From Pseudomonas sp. R5(2019) (GTDB taxonomy: Bacteria; Pseudomonadota; Gammaproteobacteria; Pseudomonadales; Pseudomonadaceae): DNA of 64,000 bases. Positions 10,532-25,805 of the stretch are shown one piece after another; position 1 is the first letter of the stretch; each line of letters opens with the position of its first letter. The position numbers and the translations under genes are program-made. The stretch covers positions 1 through 64,000 of the forward strand of contig NZ_JAAAMT010000028.1 of NCBI RefSeq assembly GCF_009905435.1. The letters run 5' to 3'. The notes beneath the pieces are model-generated. The model ran no database searches, was not told the origin of the DNA, and worked only from the letters and a program-made list of their open reading frames with translations.

Positions 10532-10547
10532 TAACGCAAAGGCGTTA
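10532..10547. promoter_or_regulatory. Candidate operator upstream of the TonB receptor
   Basis: TAACGC and GCGTTA form a perfect 6-bp inverted repeat with a 4-base spacer, 72 nt before the receptor start. It is not a good match to a Fur box. Its role is inferred only from position and symmetry. Confidence 0.35.
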
Positions 10548-10569
10548 CCCGGATTTTTCGCCGCATAAA

Positions 10570-10595
10570 AAACACCCCGCCGAGGCGGGGTGTTT
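10570..10595 (-). terminator. nuo operon terminator
   Basis: A 12-bp GC-rich stem (AAACACCCCGCC with GGCGGGGTGTTT) has a very short loop. It is followed on the minus strand by further T residues. It lies 18 nt past the nuoN stop codon. Confidence 0.9.
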
Positions 10596-10612
10596 GAGGG
10601 GGCAGCGCAGCA

Positions 10613-12082
10613 TCAACCGATCAGTTGAAAGCCTGCGTGTTGCACCATGTCCAGCAGCGGTTGTGGGTAGACGCCGAGAACGAAGGCCACGATCGCGATC
10701 GCCAGCAGCATCACGCCGCCGGTACGTTGTTCCCAGTTGAACGGTGCATCGTGACGACGCAGGTTCGGTTCGATCAGGTACAGGGTGACCATCACGCGCA
10801 GGTAGTAGAACACGCCGATGGCACTGCCGATGACCAGCGTACCGACCAACCACCACAGCTGCGATTCAACACCGGCGGCAATGATGTAGAACTTGCCGAT
10901 GAAGCCTGCGGTCAGCGGAATGCCCGCCAGCGAGAGCATCATCACGGTCAGCACGGCGGTGAGGTACGGACGGCGCCAGAACAGGCCGCGGTATTCGTAC
11001 AGGGCGTCCGCGTCACGGCCGTTGTACGGCGAGGACATCAGGGTGATCACGCCAAAGGCGCCCAGGCTTGTGATCACGTAGGTGACCAGATACACGCCGA
11101 TGGCTTCCAGCGCCAGGCCCTTGCTCGCCACCAGGGCGATCAGCAGATAACCGAAGTGGGCGATCGAGGAGTAACCCAGCAGACGCTTGAGGTTGCTCTG
11201 GGTCAGGGCCAGCAGGTTACCGACGATGATCGAGACCACGGCAATGATTGCCAGCACATCGTGCAGCACGCCGCTGCTGGCAGCAGGCGAGAGCTGGAAC
11301 AGGCGCACGACCACGGCGAACACCGCGACCTTGCTGGCAGTGGCCAGGAAGGCGGCAACCGGTGCCGGAGCACCTTCGTAAACGTCCGGGGTCCACAGGT
11401 GGAAAGGCACCAGCGAGAGCTTGAATGCCAGGCCTACCAGCATCATGGCCAGGCCCAGCTGTGCCAGCAGGCTTGGCATGCCGGTGGCTGCCAGTGCCGC
11501 GCCGATACCGCTGAAGCTCAGGCTGCCGGCGTCGGCGTACAGCAGTGCCATGCCGAACAGCAGGAATGCAGAGCCTGCGGCCGACAGCACCATGTACTTG
11601 ATGCCGGCTTCCAGCGAACGCTTGTTGAAGAACGCATACGCCACCAGGCCATAGACCGGAACCGACAGCAGTTCCAGGCCGACGAACAGGCCCGCCAGGT
11701 GCTGCGCGCTGACCAGCACCAGACCACCGGCGGCGGCCATCAGGATCAGCAGGTACAGCTCTTCACGGTTGCCGGGGTAGCCCGAACCGCCATCGCCCAG
11801 GTAGGCGTGGGCGAGGGTGACGCAGGCCAGCGTGGCCACCAGGATCAACGCCATGTACAGGCAGGCGAAGTTGTCGATCTGCAGCAACGGGGTGACGGCC
11901 AGCGGGGCGACTTTCAGCGCCGGGATGATCGACAGCAATGCCAGGTTCAAGCCTGCTACCGAGAGCAGGAAAGTTTGCGAGTGATTGCGACGCCAGGCGA
12001 TGGCCAGCATCACCACGATGATGGTGAGGCTGGTGATCAGCAGCGGCGCAAGCGCGATAAAGTGTTGAATCGTCAGGTCCAT
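10613..12082 (-). CDS. nuoN: NADH-quinone oxidoreductase subunit N
   Basis: NuoN is one of the three antiporter-like proton-pumping subunits in the membrane arm of complex I. The 489-aa protein has about fourteen hydrophobic helices. The conserved [12 protein letters not shown] and [18 protein letters not shown] segments are present, including the lysine and proline of the broken helix. The start is set at the [11 protein letters not shown] (12082), 7 nt after the nuoM stop. A longer in-frame extension to 12145 would run into nuoM and is rejected. It is the last gene of the operon, just before the terminator. Confidence 0.96.
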   Translation of the reverse strand: MDLTIQHFIALAPLLITSLTIIVVMLAIAWRRNHSQTFLLSVAGLNLALLSIIPALKVAPLAVTPLLQIDNFACLYMALILVATLACVTLAHAYLGDGGSGYPGNREELYLLILMAAAGGLVLVSAQHLAGLFVGLELLSVPVYGLVAYAFFNKRSLEAGIKYMVLSAAGSAFLLFGMALLYADAGSLSFSGIGAALAATGMPSLLAQLGLAMMLVGLAFKLSLVPFHLWTPDVYEGAPAPVAAFLATASKVAVFAVVVRLFQLSPAASSGVLHDVLAIIAVVSIIVGNLLALTQSNLKRLLGYSSIAHFGYLLIALVASKGLALEAIGVYLVTYVITSLGAFGVITLMSSPYNGRDADALYEYRGLFWRRPYLTAVLTVMMLSLAGIPLTAGFIGKFYIIAAGVESQLWWLVGTLVIGSAIGVFYYLRVMVTLYLIEPNLRRHDAPFNWEQRTGGVMLLAIAIVAFVLGVYPQPLLDMVQHAGFQLIG

Positions 12083-12089
12083 AGCGCTC

Positions 12090-13622
12090 TTACCGGGCCG
12101 AAGCGAGTTGAGTGAAAGCGGAACCGAACCACTGCTGTACACCACTCATGGTGGCGGCAGAAGTATCCAGGAACGGCTGCGGATAAATCCCGAGCAGGAT
12201 CAGCAGGCCAGCCAGGCCCAGCACCATGATCATTTCGCGACCGTCCATGCCGGCCAGCACTTCCTCGGATCTGGCCGGGCCGAAGAAGGCGCGGTGGATC
12301 ATGATCAGCGAGTAGACCGAACCGAACACCAGGCCCGAAGTGGCGATCACGGTGACCCACGGCGAGGCCACGAAGCTGCCGATCAGGATCAGGAACTCAC
12401 CGACAAAGTTACCGGTGCCCGGCAAGCCCAGCGAAGCAGCCGCGAAGAACAGGCTGATCGCCGGCAGGTAAGCGATGCGGTGCCACAGGCCACCCATCTG
12501 ACGCATGTCACGGGTGTGCAGGCGCTCGTACAACTGGCCGCTGAGGATAAAGAGTGCGGCGGCCGAGAGGCCGTGGGCCAGCATCTGGATCACCGCGCCT
12601 TGCAGGGCTTGCTGGCTGCCGGAGTAGATGCCGATCAGCACGAAGCCCATGTGCGCGACGCTGGAGAACGCGATCAGGCGCTTGATGTCGGTCTGAGCGA
12701 AGGCCAGGAACGCACCGTAGAAAATCCCGATCAGACCCAGGGTCATGGCGAACGGCGCAAACTCGGCCGAGGCATTCGGGAACAGCGGCAGGGCGAAGCG
12801 CAGCATACCGTAGGCAGCGGTTTTCAGCAGAATACCGGCCAGATCCACCGAACCTGCGGTCGGTGCCTGGGCGTGAGCGTCAGGCAGCCAGGAGTGGAAC
12901 GGTACGACCGGCAGCTTGACCGCGAAGGCGATAAAGAAGCCCAGCATCAGCAGGTACTCGGTACCGGCTGGCATCTCGGCCTTCAGCAACTGCGAGTAGT
13001 CGAAGGTCAGCACGCCAGTGCTGTTGTAGTTGACCAGCACCAGACCGAGGATCGCCACCAGCATGATCAGGCCGCTGGCCTGAGTGAAGATGAAGAACTT
13101 GGTCGCGGCGTAGATCCGGGTTTTCTTGCCGTCTGCCGAGCTGTGACCCCAGAGCGCGATGAGGAAATACATCGGCACCAGCATCATTTCCCAGAAGAAG
13201 AAGAACAGGAACAGGTCCAGGGCCAGGAACACCCCGACCACGCCGCCCAGGATCCACATCAGGTTGAGGTGGAAGAAGCCGACGTGGCGCTGAATCTCTT
13301 TCCACGAACACAGGACCGACAGCACACCGAGCAAGCCGGTGAGCAAGATCATCAGCAGCGACAGGCCGTCCAGGCCCAGGTGCACGCTGATACCGAAGCG
13401 CTCGATCCAGAGCACTTTGAATTCAAGCGCCCAGGCAGGTTCGGCACCCGGAGCGGGGGCGAGGGTGTAGTCACCGTTGGCCCACAGCCAGAGGCCGATA
13501 CCGAGCAACAGGGACATGGTCAGCAGCGCAATCCAGCGTGGCAGGGTGGCGCCGAAGCGCTCACCCAGCCAGCACAGCAGGCCGCCGATAAAGGGGATCA
13601 GGATCAGCCAAGGCAAAATCAT
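12090..13622 (-). CDS. nuoM: NADH-quinone oxidoreductase subunit M
   Basis: This 510-aa antiporter-like membrane subunit of complex I forms the middle proton channel of the membrane arm. The family signature [20 protein letters not shown] carries the conserved glutamate of TM5. [29 protein letters not shown] contains the lysine and broken helix. It starts at ATG 13622, 39 nt after nuoL. Length and gene order are standard for pseudomonads. Confidence 0.97.
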   Translation of the reverse strand: MILPWLILIPFIGGLLCWLGERFGATLPRWIALLTMSLLLGIGLWLWANGDYTLAPAPGAEPAWALEFKVLWIERFGISVHLGLDGLSLLMILLTGLLGVLSVLCSWKEIQRHVGFFHLNLMWILGGVVGVFLALDLFLFFFFWEMMLVPMYFLIALWGHSSADGKKTRIYAATKFFIFTQASGLIMLVAILGLVLVNYNSTGVLTFDYSQLLKAEMPAGTEYLLMLGFFIAFAVKLPVVPFHSWLPDAHAQAPTAGSVDLAGILLKTAAYGMLRFALPLFPNASAEFAPFAMTLGLIGIFYGAFLAFAQTDIKRLIAFSSVAHMGFVLIGIYSGSQQALQGAVIQMLAHGLSAAALFILSGQLYERLHTRDMRQMGGLWHRIAYLPAISLFFAAASLGLPGTGNFVGEFLILIGSFVASPWVTVIATSGLVFGSVYSLIMIHRAFFGPARSEEVLAGMDGREMIMVLGLAGLLILLGIYPQPFLDTSAATMSGVQQWFGSAFTQLASAR

Positions 13623-13661
13623 GACGGGCTCAATTCCTTTCGCAAATTCGCAAGGTTCATA

Positions 13662-15508
<1,847 letters not shown>

Positions 15509-15512
<4 letters not shown>

Positions 15513-15817
15513 CCGCGCATCTCACTGGCTGCATCGATATCGAGAGTGTGGAAGCGGCGATACAGCTGCAGCAGGATCGCCAGGCCAATACTGGCCTCGG
15601 CGGCTGCCAGGCTGATCACCAGGATGAACATGATCTGCCCATCCGGCTGCGCCCAGCGGCTACCGGCGACGATGAACGCCAGGGCCGAGGCGTTCATCAT
15701 GATTTCCAGGCTCATCAATACGAAGAGAATGTTACGACGCACCATCAGGCCGACCAGCCCGAGGCAGAACAGAATGCCGGCGACCGCCAGGCCATGCTCT
15801 AAAGGAATTGCAGGCAT
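15509..15817 (-). CDS. nuoK: NADH-quinone oxidoreductase subunit K
   Basis: A 102-aa subunit with three membrane helices. Two conserved glutamates in the membrane carry proton transfer: [14 protein letters not shown] has the first, and the [13 protein letters not shown] helix has the second. It lies between nuoJ (4-nt gap) and nuoL (4-bp overlap). The length is typical of the family. Confidence 0.97.
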
Positions 15818-15821
15818 GTGA

Positions 15822-16322
15822 TTACTCCTTCGCCTCGTTGCGGCCGAGGTGGAAGGCCGTTACCGCTGCGGCAAGCAGCAGCATCGACGCCAGTTCCACC
15901 ACCAGCAGGTAAGGGCCGAACAGGCTGATGCCAACGGCCTTGGCGTCCACGGTGGTATGACCGACACCGCCCGCGCTTGGATTGACGAACAATACGTAGA
16001 GCAGTTCGAGCAGCAGCAGCGCAGCGAGGAAAATGGGACCGGCCCAGATTCCAGGTTTCAGCCAGGTGCGTTCCTGTTGAACCGAGGCCGGGCCCAGGTT
16101 CAGCATCATCACCACGAAGACGAACAGCACCATGATGGCGCCGGCGTAGGCGATCACTTCCAGAACCCCGGCGAACGGTGCACCAAGGCTGAAGAAGGTC
16201 ATCGCCACGGAGATCAGCGAGATGATCAGGTAGAGCAGGGCGTGCACGGGGTTGGTGTTGGTGACCACCCGAAGGGTGGACACCACAGCGACACCGGATG
16301 CGAAATAGAAGGCGAATTCCAT
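15822..16322 (-). CDS. nuoJ: NADH-quinone oxidoreductase subunit J
   Basis: This 166-aa membrane subunit sits at the joint between the hydrophilic and membrane arms. Its TM3 carries the conserved tyrosine ([21 protein letters not shown]), which takes part in coupling quinone reduction to proton pumping. It has five predicted helices. It follows nuoI by 9 nt. Confidence 0.96.
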   Translation of the reverse strand: MEFAFYFASGVAVVSTLRVVTNTNPVHALLYLIISLISVAMTFFSLGAPFAGVLEVIAYAGAIMVLFVFVVMMLNLGPASVQQERTWLKPGIWAGPIFLAALLLLELLYVLFVNPSAGGVGHTTVDAKAVGISLFGPYLLVVELASMLLLAAAVTAFHLGRNEAKE

Positions 16323-16331
16323 CTTTCTTCC

Positions 16332-16880
16332 TTAAGGGAGCAAGCTCTTCACGTTGATCGGCTCGGCTTCGTTCTGCGCGGCGCCTTTCGGCTTGCCGGC
16401 AACAGCCATACCTGCAACACGGTAGAAGTTGTAGTCAGGGTTCTTGCCGGGGCCGGAGATCAGCAGATCTTCTTTCTCGTACACCAGGTCCTGACGCTTG
16501 AACTCGGCCATTTCGAAATCCGGTGTCAGCTGGATTGCGGTGGTCGGGCAGGCTTCCTCGCAGAGGCCGCAGAAAATGCAGCGCGAGAAGTTGATACGGA
16601 AGAAGTCCGGGTACCAGCGACCATCTTCGGTTTCAGCTTTCTGCAGCGAGATGCAGCCCACCGGGCACGCCACGGCGCACAGGTTGCAGGCTACACAGCG
16701 CTCTTCGCCATCCGGGTCGCGGGTCAGGACGATGCGGCCACGGTAGCGTGGCGGCAGGTAGACCGGCTCTTCGGGGTATTGCAGGGTGTCACGCTTGCGA
16801 AAGCCGTGACCGAAAATCATCACCAGGCTGCGCAGCTGAGTGCCCGTGCCTTTAATGATGTCACCAATATATTTGAACAT
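16332..16880 (-). CDS. nuoI: NADH-quinone oxidoreductase subunit I
   Basis: A peripheral 182-aa subunit that carries clusters N6a and N6b and passes electrons from NuoG to NuoB. Two complete [4Fe-4S] ferredoxin motifs are visible, [12 protein letters not shown] and [12 protein letters not shown]. Length and start (ATG 16880) agree with other pseudomonads. It lies 11 nt after nuoH. Confidence 0.97.
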   Translation of the reverse strand: MFKYIGDIIKGTGTQLRSLVMIFGHGFRKRDTLQYPEEPVYLPPRYRGRIVLTRDPDGEERCVACNLCAVACPVGCISLQKAETEDGRWYPDFFRINFSRCIFCGLCEEACPTTAIQLTPDFEMAEFKRQDLVYEKEDLLISGPGKNPDYNFYRVAGMAVAGKPKGAAQNEAEPINVKSLLP

Positions 16881-16891
16881 GGGTCAAATCC

Positions 16892-17899
16892 TCACTGGGC
16901 CGCAACAGCTGGCGTGTTCAACAACACGATCGCAGCGGTCACCAGCAAATTGATCAGGGTCAGCGGCAGGCAGAACTTCCAGCTGAAGTCCATCACCTGG
17001 TCATAGCGCGGGCGCGGGATCGAGGCGCGCAGCAGGATGAACAGCATGATGAAGAACGCGGTTTTCAGTGCGAACCAGACGAACGACAGTTGCGGCAGGA
17101 TGCCGAACGGACCGTGCCAGCCACCGAAGAACAGGGTGACCAGCAGCGCCGAGATCAGGATGATGCCGATGTATTCACCAACGAAGAACATACCCCATTT
17201 CATGCCGGCGTATTCAATGTGATAGCCGTCGGCCAATTCCTGTTCTGCTTCCGGCTGGTCGAAGGGGTGACGGTGAGTCACGGCCACACCAGCAATGAAG
17301 AAAGTACAGAAGCCGAAGAACTGCGGAATGATGAACCACAGGTTCTGAGCCTGGTAGTCAACGATATCGCGCATGTTGAACGAGCCGACCTGAGCCACGA
17401 TGCCCATCAGCGCCAGGCCCATGAACACTTCATAGGACACGGTCTGGGCCGAGGCCCGCAAGCTGCCGAGCAGGGCATACTTGTTGTTCGACGACCAACC
17501 GGCGAACAACACCGCATACACCGACAGACCGGCCATGGCGAAGAAGAACAGCAGGCCGATGTTCAGGTCCGCGACACCCCAGGTCGGGGTGATCGGGATG
17601 ATCGCGAAGGCGATCAGCAAGGCGCTCATGGCCACCACCGGCGCCAGGGTGAAGATCACCTTGTCGACGAAGGGCGGGTTCCAGTCTTCCTTGAAGAACA
17701 TCTTCAGCATGTCGGCGGCAATCTGGAACATGCCGAACGGACCGACGCGGTTAGGACCGTAACGGTCCTGCCACCAGCCCAGCAGACGCCGCTCGACGAA
17801 GCTGAGCAGCGCGCCACAGACCACCACGGCGAGCAGAATGACCACCGCCTTGATGACTGTAATCAGCACGTCGATCACTTCAGGAGTAAACCAGGTCAT
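16892..17899 (-). CDS. nuoH: NADH-quinone oxidoreductase subunit H
   Basis: This 335-aa membrane subunit forms much of the quinone-binding cavity with NuoB and NuoD. The conserved [21 protein letters not shown] loop and the acidic [24 protein letters not shown] segment are both present. About eight helices are predicted. Its start overlaps the nuoG stop by 4 bp. Confidence 0.97.
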   Translation of the reverse strand: MTWFTPEVIDVLITVIKAVVILLAVVVCGALLSFVERRLLGWWQDRYGPNRVGPFGMFQIAADMLKMFFKEDWNPPFVDKVIFTLAPVVAMSALLIAFAIIPITPTWGVADLNIGLLFFFAMAGLSVYAVLFAGWSSNNKYALLGSLRASAQTVSYEVFMGLALMGIVAQVGSFNMRDIVDYQAQNLWFIIPQFFGFCTFFIAGVAVTHRHPFDQPEAEQELADGYHIEYAGMKWGMFFVGEYIGIILISALLVTLFFGGWHGPFGILPQLSFVWFALKTAFFIMLFILLRASIPRPRYDQVMDFSWKFCLPLTLINLLVTAAIVLLNTPAVAAQ

Positions 17900-20610
17900 T
17901 GTGCTGCCTCCTGCAGACCGTCGACGGATGCACCGAAGATGGCTGGCGGGATACCGGCCAGGCCTTTGGGCAGGGCAACCAGGCCGGCGCCCAGTTCTTC
18001 ATTGATGCGCAGCGGCAGACGCAAGGTCTGGCCGGAAACGTTCAGGCTCAGCATGGCACCGTTGTTGATGCCCAGGCGATCGGCTTCCGATTTGGCCAGG
18101 CCGACATAGGCGCGCTGAATGCGCTCCTGAACCGGTGCGGCGCGCGAAGAGGTCTCTTCACTGCCGAACAGGTGGTAGAACGGCACGGCTTGCCAGGTGC
18201 CACGGGCCGGGGAGAAGGCGCCCGGAATGCGGCTGAACCAGCTCAGGTTGTCGCCCTGGGTTTCGATCAGGCGGGTGCCCGGGTCGCCAGCGCGCAGGTG
18301 ACCACCGACTTCGTCCTGGAACTTGTTCCAGGCTTGCGGCGAGTTCCAGCCCGGCGACCAGGCGAACGGCACCTGTTGGCGAGGTTCGGCCGAACCCGAG
18401 TAACCTTCCATGGAGAAGGCGAACGCGGTGTCGTTGTCTTGCGAGGTACGCGGTTCGTGCACGCTGATGTTGGCGCGCATGGCGGTCCGGCCGCTGTAAC
18501 GCAGCGGTTCACGGGCAAGCTTCATGCCCTTGATGCGGAACGCTGCCGACGGTGCGGCATTGAGGATACCGGCCAGTTGCGGGCTGCTGGCAGCGCAAGC
18601 GCTGGTGACATGGTCCAGTTGTGTCCAGTCGACCTTCTTGTTCAGCAGGGTCGAGCGCAGGACATGCATCCAGCGCCAGCCCTCGTGAATCAGGATGTCG
18701 GCATTCAGGTAGGTAGGGTCGAAGACCTGGAAGAAGCGCTGGGCACGGCCTTCCTGGCTGACCAGCGTACCGTCGCCTTCAGCGAAGGAGGCAGCAGGCA
18801 GCACCAGGTGGGCGCTGTCGGTGGTGCGGGTTTTCTGGTGGTCGGCGACGATCACCACTTTCGCGGCTTTCAGCGCGGCGTCGACCTTGGCCGCATCGAG
18901 GCGGGTGTACAGATCGTTTTCCAGCACCACGATGGCGTCGGCACGACCTTCGATCACGGCGTCCAGCGCAGTGTCGACGGACTCACCGCCGAGCATGGCC
19001 AGGCCCAGGCTGTTGGCTTCCGGCACAACCAGGCTCAGGGAGCCGGCTTTTTCGCGCAGCTTCAGGGCCTTGGCGATGTTGGCAGCGGCTTCGATCAGCG
19101 CGGTGGACGCCAGCGAAGTACCGGCAACAATCAGCGGACGCTGGGCGTTGACCAGCGCATCGGCGATGCGTTTGGCCAGTGCCAGGGCTTCGGCGTCCAG
19201 GCCTTCGACGGCCGGCGCGCTCGGGTCGATGGCGTGCGCCACGGCAAAACCGATACGGGCCAGGTCGTCGGGCGCTGCGTGTACGCATTCTTCGGCAACG
19301 TCATCGAGCTTGGTTTCGGCCAGGCTGGCGATGAACAGCGGGTACAGCGCGTGCTGACCGATGTTCTTGACCGCCGCGTCGAGCCACGGCTGGACGCGCA
19401 TGGCATCGGCCATGGCTTCGGCCTTGCCCTTGACCGACTGACGAATCGACAGCGCCATGCGGGCAGCGGTCTGGGTCAGGTCTTCGCCGAGGACGAATAC
19501 GGCGTCATGGTCTTCGATTTCGCGCAGGGTCGGAATCGGCAGCGGGCTGTCTTTCAACACCTGCAGAACCAGGCGGATACGCTCCAGTTCAGCGGCCTCG
19601 ATGCCGGAGTGGAAGTACTCGGCGCCGACCAGTTCGCGCAGGGCGTAGTTGCTTTCGAGGCTGGCGCGAGGCGAGCCGATGCCCACGATGGTACGGCCGC
19701 GCAGCAGGTCGGCAGCCTTGTCCAATGCGGCGTCCAGGCCCAGCTTCTGGCCACCGGCCAGCATTGGCTGGCGCGGGCGGTCTTCACGGTTGACGTAGCC
19801 ATAGCCGAAGCGGCCGCGGTCGCACAGGAAGTACTGGTTTACAGAACCGTTGAAGCGGTTCTCGATCCGGCGCAGTTCACCGTAACGCTCGCCCGGGCTG
19901 ATGTTGCAGCCGCTGGAGCAGCCATGGCAGATGCTCGGGGCAAACTGCATGTCCCATTTACGGTTGTAGCGCTCGGAGTGGGTCTTGTCGGTGAACACAC
20001 CGGTCGGGCAGACCTCGGTCAGGTTGCCGGAGAATTCGCTTTCCAGCGTGCCATCTTCGACACGGCCGAAATACACGTTGTCGTGGGCACCGAATACGCC
20101 CAGGTCGGTACCGCCGGCGTAATCGTTGTAGTAACGCACGCAACGGTAGCAGGCGATGCAGCGGTTCATCTCGTGAGCGATGAACGGGCCGAGTTCCTGG
20201 TTCTGGTGGGTACGCTTGGTAAAACGGTAGCGGCGCTCGTTGTGGCCGGTCATCACCGTCATGTCTTGCAGGTGGCAGTGACCGCCTTCCTCACAGACCG
20301 GGCAGTCGTGCGGGTGGTTGGTCATCAGCCATTCGACGACGCTGGCACGAAACACTTTCGCTTCTTCGTCTTCGATGGAAATCCAGCTGCCGTCGGAGGC
20401 AGGGGTCATGCAGGACATGACGATACGACCACGGGTGTCGTTCTCGTCGGTGTACTGCTTGACCGCACACTGGCGGCAGGCGCCGACGCTACCGAGCGCC
20501 GGGTGCCAGCAGAAATAAGGAATGTCGAGGCCTAGCGACAGACACGCCTGTAACAGGTTGTCTGCGCCGTTGACTTCGAGCGCTTTGCCGTCTACGTGGA
20601 TAGTGGCCAT
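17896..20610 (-). CDS. nuoG: NADH-quinone oxidoreductase subunit G
   Basis: NuoG (904 aa) is the largest peripheral subunit and carries a chain of Fe-S clusters between NuoF and NuoI. The N-terminal [2Fe-2S] domain has [16 protein letters not shown]-x-x-x-C-x-x-C ligands for N5 are visible ([12 protein letters not shown]), and a four-cysteine N4 set starts [20 protein letters not shown] plus the downstream LCDRGR supply the extra N7 cluster found in E. coli-type NuoG. The C-terminal half is the molybdopterin-oxidoreductase-like fold without an active cofactor. A 133-nt gap separates it from nuoF. Confidence 0.97.
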   Translation of the reverse strand: MATIHVDGKALEVNGADNLLQACLSLGLDIPYFCWHPALGSVGACRQCAVKQYTDENDTRGRIVMSCMTPASDGSWISIEDEEAKVFRASVVEWLMTNHPHDCPVCEEGGHCHLQDMTVMTGHNERRYRFTKRTHQNQELGPFIAHEMNRCIACYRCVRYYNDYAGGTDLGVFGAHDNVYFGRVEDGTLESEFSGNLTEVCPTGVFTDKTHSERYNRKWDMQFAPSICHGCSSGCNISPGERYGELRRIENRFNGSVNQYFLCDRGRFGYGYVNREDRPRQPMLAGGQKLGLDAALDKAADLLRGRTIVGIGSPRASLESNYALRELVGAEYFHSGIEAAELERIRLVLQVLKDSPLPIPTLREIEDHDAVFVLGEDLTQTAARMALSIRQSVKGKAEAMADAMRVQPWLDAAVKNIGQHALYPLFIASLAETKLDDVAEECVHAAPDDLARIGFAVAHAIDPSAPAVEGLDAEALALAKRIADALVNAQRPLIVAGTSLASTALIEAAANIAKALKLREKAGSLSLVVPEANSLGLAMLGGESVDTALDAVIEGRADAIVVLENDLYTRLDAAKVDAALKAAKVVIVADHQKTRTTDSAHLVLPAASFAEGDGTLVSQEGRAQRFFQVFDPTYLNADILIHEGWRWMHVLRSTLLNKKVDWTQLDHVTSACAASSPQLAGILNAAPSAAFRIKGMKLAREPLRYSGRTAMRANISVHEPRTSQDNDTAFAFSMEGYSGSAEPRQQVPFAWSPGWNSPQAWNKFQDEVGGHLRAGDPGTRLIETQGDNLSWFSRIPGAFSPARGTWQAVPFYHLFGSEETSSRAAPVQERIQRAYVGLAKSEADRLGINNGAMLSLNVSGQTLRLPLRINEELGAGLVALPKGLAGIPPAIFGASVDGLQEAAQ

Positions 20611-20710
20611 GGTTCAAAGTTCTTCGTTGGCCCGCATGGGCGGGCGTGGCTAATGGAAAGCTGTGTGCCTGCAGCCCGCCTCAGGCGTACCCGGGCGAGC
20701 GCTGCAAGCA

Positions 20711-20732
20711 GCGGATGGCACGGGCCATCCGC
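20711..20732 (-). other. Hairpin in the nuoF-nuoG gap
   Basis: GCGGATGG and CCATCCGC form a perfect 8-bp stem with a 6-base loop, about a dozen bases after the nuoF stop. No T-run follows on the transcribed strand, so it is unlikely to be a terminator. It could protect or process the operon mRNA. The rest of the 133-nt gap shows no ORF. Confidence 0.5.
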
Positions 20733-20743
20733 TGTCGATTCGG

Positions 20744-22099
20744 TCAGGCCGGGGCGACGATCGGGCGCGCCAGGTCCGGACGCACGCTGCTGGTCGCAGC
20801 GATGCCTGCCTCGAACTCCGGACGGAAGTATTTGATCGCGCTGCCCAAGGGCTCCACGGCACCTGGTGCGTGAGCACAGAAGGTCTTGCCTGGGCCGAGA
20901 AATCCAACCAGACCCAACAGGGTCTCGATGTCGCCTTGCTGCCCCTGGCCTTGCTCGAGCGCGCGCAGAAGCTTGACGCTCCATGGCAGACCGTCGCGGC
21001 ACGGGGTACAGAAGCCGCAGGATTCGCGGGCGAAGAACTCTTCCATGTTGCGCAGCAGGGACACCATGTTGATGCTGTCGTCCACGGCCATGGCCAGGCC
21101 CGTACCCATCCGGGTGCCGACCTTGGCGATGCCGCCGGCGTACATCTGTGCGTCCAGGTGCTCGGGCAACAGGAAACCGGTACCGGCGCCGCCTGGCTGC
21201 CAGCACTTGAGCTTGAAGCCGTCGCGCATGCCGCCGGCGTAGTCTTCGAACAGCTCGCGCGCGGTGACGCCGAACGGCAGTTCCCACAGGCCCGGGTTCT
21301 TGACCTTGCCGGAGAAGCCCATCAGCTTGGTGCCGTGGTCTTCACTGCCTTCTCGGGCCAGCGACTTGTACCAGTCAACGCCATTGCCGACGATGGCCGG
21401 CACGTTGCACAGGGTCTCGACGTTGTTGACGCAAGTCGGCTTGCCCCAGACGCCAACGGCGGCAGGGAAGGGCGGCTTGGAGCGCGGGTTGGCGCGGCGG
21501 CCTTCGAGGGAGTTGATCAGTGCGGTTTCTTCACCGCAGATGTAACGACCGGCACCGGTGTGGACGAACAGTTCGAAATCGAAGCCGCTGCCCAGGATGT
21601 TCTTGCCCAACAGGCCTGCGGCTTTCGCTTCTTCAACGGCGCGGGTGAGGTTGCGGGCGGCGGTGGTGTATTCGCCACGCAGGAAGATGTAGCCGCGGTA
21701 GGCTTTCAGTGCACGGGCACTGATCAGCATGCCTTCTACCAGCAGATGGGGCAGTTGCTCCATCAGCATGCGGTCTTTCCAGGTGTTGGGCTCCATTTCA
21801 TCCGCATTGCACAGCAGGTAGCGGATGTTCATGGATTCGTCTTTGGGCATCAGGCCCCATTTGACGCCGGTGGGGAAACCCGCACCGCCACGGCCCTTCA
21901 GGCCGGAATCTTTCACGGTTTGAACGATGTCGTCCTGGGACAGGTCGGCGAAGGCCTTGCGCGCGGCGGCATAGCCGTCCTTGGCCTGGTATTCGTCGAG
22001 CCAGACCGGTTCGCCGTCGTCACGCAGGCGCCAGGTCAGCGGGTGGGTTTCAGCGGTGCGCGCAATGCGGTTGGCCGGGCCGAAGGAAGTGATGGTCAT
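20744..22099 (-). CDS. nuoF: NADH-quinone oxidoreductase subunit F
   Basis: NuoF is the NADH-oxidising subunit and holds FMN and cluster N3. The 451-aa protein shows the glycine-rich FMN/NADH motif [13 protein letters not shown], the [13 protein letters not shown] segment, and N3 ligands in [12 protein letters not shown]. It starts at ATG 22099, overlapping the nuoE stop by 4 bp. Confidence 0.97.
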   Translation of the reverse strand: MTITSFGPANRIARTAETHPLTWRLRDDGEPVWLDEYQAKDGYAAARKAFADLSQDDIVQTVKDSGLKGRGGAGFPTGVKWGLMPKDESMNIRYLLCNADEMEPNTWKDRMLMEQLPHLLVEGMLISARALKAYRGYIFLRGEYTTAARNLTRAVEEAKAAGLLGKNILGSGFDFELFVHTGAGRYICGEETALINSLEGRRANPRSKPPFPAAVGVWGKPTCVNNVETLCNVPAIVGNGVDWYKSLAREGSEDHGTKLMGFSGKVKNPGLWELPFGVTARELFEDYAGGMRDGFKLKCWQPGGAGTGFLLPEHLDAQMYAGGIAKVGTRMGTGLAMAVDDSINMVSLLRNMEEFFARESCGFCTPCRDGLPWSVKLLRALEQGQGQQGDIETLLGLVGFLGPGKTFCAHAPGAVEPLGSAIKYFRPEFEAGIAATSSVRPDLARPIVAPA

Positions 22100-22593
22100 A
22101 CGTAGTCCCCCAGCAATTTCGCTACACCGGCAGGTTGCACGTCGCCGAAGGTGTCATCGTCGATCATCAGCGCCGGCGCCTTGTCGCAGTTACCCAGGCA
22201 GCATACCGGCAGCAGCGTGAAGCGGCCGTCAACGGTAGTCTGGCCCAGGCCAATGCCCAGCTCGCTCTGGATCTGGGCAACCACGGACTCGTGGCCACCG
22301 ATGTAGCAGACCATGCTGTCGCAGACGCGAATGATGTGGCGGCCAACGGGCTGACGGAAGATCTGGCTATAGAAGGTGGCCACGCCTTCGACGTCGCTTG
22401 CAGGAATGCCGAGGATTTCGCCAATGGCATAGATTGCGCCATCCGGTACCCAGCCGCGGGCCTTCTGGACAATTTTCAAAGCTTCGATGGACGCCGCGCG
22501 CGGGTCCTCGTAGTGATGCATCTCGTGCTCGATGGCCGAGCGCTCGGCTGCGCTGAGGGCGAAGCGGTCAGTCTGAATAAGTGGGCTGTTCAT
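22096..22593 (-). CDS. nuoE: NADH-quinone oxidoreductase subunit E
   Basis: A thioredoxin-like 165-aa subunit that binds the off-path [2Fe-2S] cluster N1a next to FMN. Ligands are visible as CDSMVC and CLGNC, spaced as in E. coli NuoE. It sits between nuoCD and nuoF, with 2 nt to nuoCD and a 4-bp overlap with nuoF. Confidence 0.97.
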   Translation of the reverse strand: MNSPLIQTDRFALSAAERSAIEHEMHHYEDPRAASIEALKIVQKARGWVPDGAIYAIGEILGIPASDVEGVATFYSQIFRQPVGRHIIRVCDSMVCYIGGHESVVAQIQSELGIGLGQTTVDGRFTLLPVCCLGNCDKAPALMIDDDTFGDVQPAGVAKLLGDYV

Positions 22594-22595
22594 AC

Positions 22596-24395
<1,800 letters not shown>

Positions 24396-24454
24396 TCAAC
24401 GTAAAGAATGAAGCCAGGGTGCTTGCCTTGTGGGTCAAGACACAAACAACTGGA

Positions 24455-25129
24455 TCAGACTTCGTCGGGGCTGCGCAGGTTGGTCACCGCAATGCGCTGT
24501 TCGCGGCGCTGCTCTTTCTGGGACGGCATTTCGGCGCGGTAAACGCCTTGATCGCCAACGACCCATGAAAGAGGACGGCGCTCCTGGCCAATCGATTCCT
24601 GCAACAGCATCAGGCCTTGCAGGAAAGCTTCAGGGCGAGGCGGGCAGCCAGGTACATACACGTCCACGGGGAGGAATTTATCGACCCCTTGAACGACCGA
24701 GTAAATGTCGTACATGCCACCGGAGTTGGCGCACGAACCCATGGAGATAACCCACTTCGGTTCCAGCATCTGCTCGTACAGGCGCTGGATGATCGGGGCC
24801 ATTTTCACAAAGCAGGTACCGGCAATAACCATGAAGTCAGCCTGACGCGGCGAGGCCCGGATGACTTCGGCGCCGAAGCGGGCGATGTCGTGGGGCGCCG
24901 TGAAGGCCGTGGTCATTTCCACATAGCAGCACGAGAGACCGAAGTTGTACGGCCACAGGGAGTTTTTACGCCCCCAGTTGACGGCACCATTGAGCACATC
25001 TTCGAGCTTGCCCATGAAGATGTTCTTGTGGACCTGATCTTCTAGCGGATCGGAAACGGTTTCGCGTTCGCCGATTGGATACTGCTCGTTAGGTGCATCC
25101 GGGTCGATTCGAGTGAGATTGTATTGCAT
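24455..25129 (-). CDS. nuoB: NADH-quinone oxidoreductase subunit B
   Basis: NuoB (224 aa) carries terminal cluster N2, which reduces quinone. The tandem-cysteine motif GLSCCYVEM is present, as is the distal [16 protein letters not shown] 25129 is chosen over a TTG two codons upstream. The gene follows nuoA by 10 nt. Confidence 0.97.
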   Translation of the reverse strand: MQYNLTRIDPDAPNEQYPIGERETVSDPLEDQVHKNIFMGKLEDVLNGAVNWGRKNSLWPYNFGLSCCYVEMTTAFTAPHDIARFGAEVIRASPRQADFMVIAGTCFVKMAPIIQRLYEQMLEPKWVISMGSCANSGGMYDIYSVVQGVDKFLPVDVYVPGCPPRPEAFLQGLMLLQESIGQERRPLSWVVGDQGVYRAEMPSQKEQRREQRIAVTNLRSPDEV

Positions 25130-25139
25130 TGCCAAAGCC

Positions 25140-25553
25140 TCATTGTTTCAGCTTCGCTTGCCGCATGCGACGACCCACGGGAGCCCAATCGAGCGCCCCG
25201 ACCCGCCAAAGGTAGACAAGACCTGCCAACAGAATTGCTATGAAAACGAGAGCTTCGACGAATCCGGCCCAGCCGCTTTCGCGGACGGACACAGACCAGG
25301 CAAAGAGAAAGAGGGCTTCGATATCGAAGATCACGAACAGCATCGCGACCAGATAGAATTTTGCGGAAAGACGCAGGCGCGCGCCGCCGGTAGGCAGCAT
25401 GCCGGATTCGAAGGGTTCGTTCTTGGCGCGGCCGAAGGCCTTGCTGCCAAGAAGGCTCGACAGACCGAGCATGAAGGCGCACAAGCCGACGACACCCAAA
25501 AGGAAGATGGCAAAGCCCCAGTTGTGGGCGATGAGTCCTGTCGAATCGGGCAT
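25140..25553 (-). CDS. nuoA: NADH-quinone oxidoreductase subunit A
   Basis: A 137-aa three-helix membrane subunit near the quinone cavity and the first gene of the operon. The conserved loop with [39 protein letters not shown] is present, including the invariant acidic residues of TM2. A candidate promoter on the minus strand (TTTACT, 17 nt, TAAAAT) lies about 100 nt upstream. Confidence 0.96.
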   Translation of the reverse strand: MPDSTGLIAHNWGFAIFLLGVVGLCAFMLGLSSLLGSKAFGRAKNEPFESGMLPTGGARLRLSAKFYLVAMLFVIFDIEALFLFAWSVSVRESGWAGFVEALVFIAILLAGLVYLWRVGALDWAPVGRRMRQAKLKQ

Positions 25554-25805
25554 GCTGGAAATCCTTAACAGAGAGCCGGGTCTCTGAGCTTGAAAAAGAA
25601 GTAGAGCAGTGACGATATGTCGCAGCGGAATCTATCGCTCTGATTTTATGGGTAAACCAGGTGCAAGTAAATTTTCTGCAGCAAATTTATTCGTAGGATT
25701 AAGTACATATTCGGTCACGGATGCGACGCAGGCCCCGTAAACCGTGGATTAGCGCCACTTTTGTCAATTATGTTTCTTGGGCGCGGCAATGAAGCACTTA
25801 AGCTG
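25554..25805. promoter_or_regulatory. nuo operon leader and promoter region
   Basis: This non-coding stretch lies upstream of nuoA. On the minus strand TTTACT and TAAAAT are spaced by 17 nt and could be a sigma-70 promoter. A+T content rises above 50% towards 25.8 kb, where the accessory region begins. No ORF here is supported. Confidence 0.45.

Noticed and set aside
10625-12115. 496-codon plus-strand ORF opposite nuoN
   Set aside because: Low-complexity His/Gln/Asp composition typical of an antisense shadow.
17899-20535. 878-codon plus-strand ORF opposite nuoG
   Set aside because: Same cause. It mirrors nuoG codon for codon and shows no recognisable family.
20592-21287. 231-codon minus-strand ORF across nuoF end and the nuoF-nuoG gap
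   Set aside because: It overlaps nuoF in another frame, is Arg/Pro-rich and lacks a domain. The nuoF frame has all family motifs.
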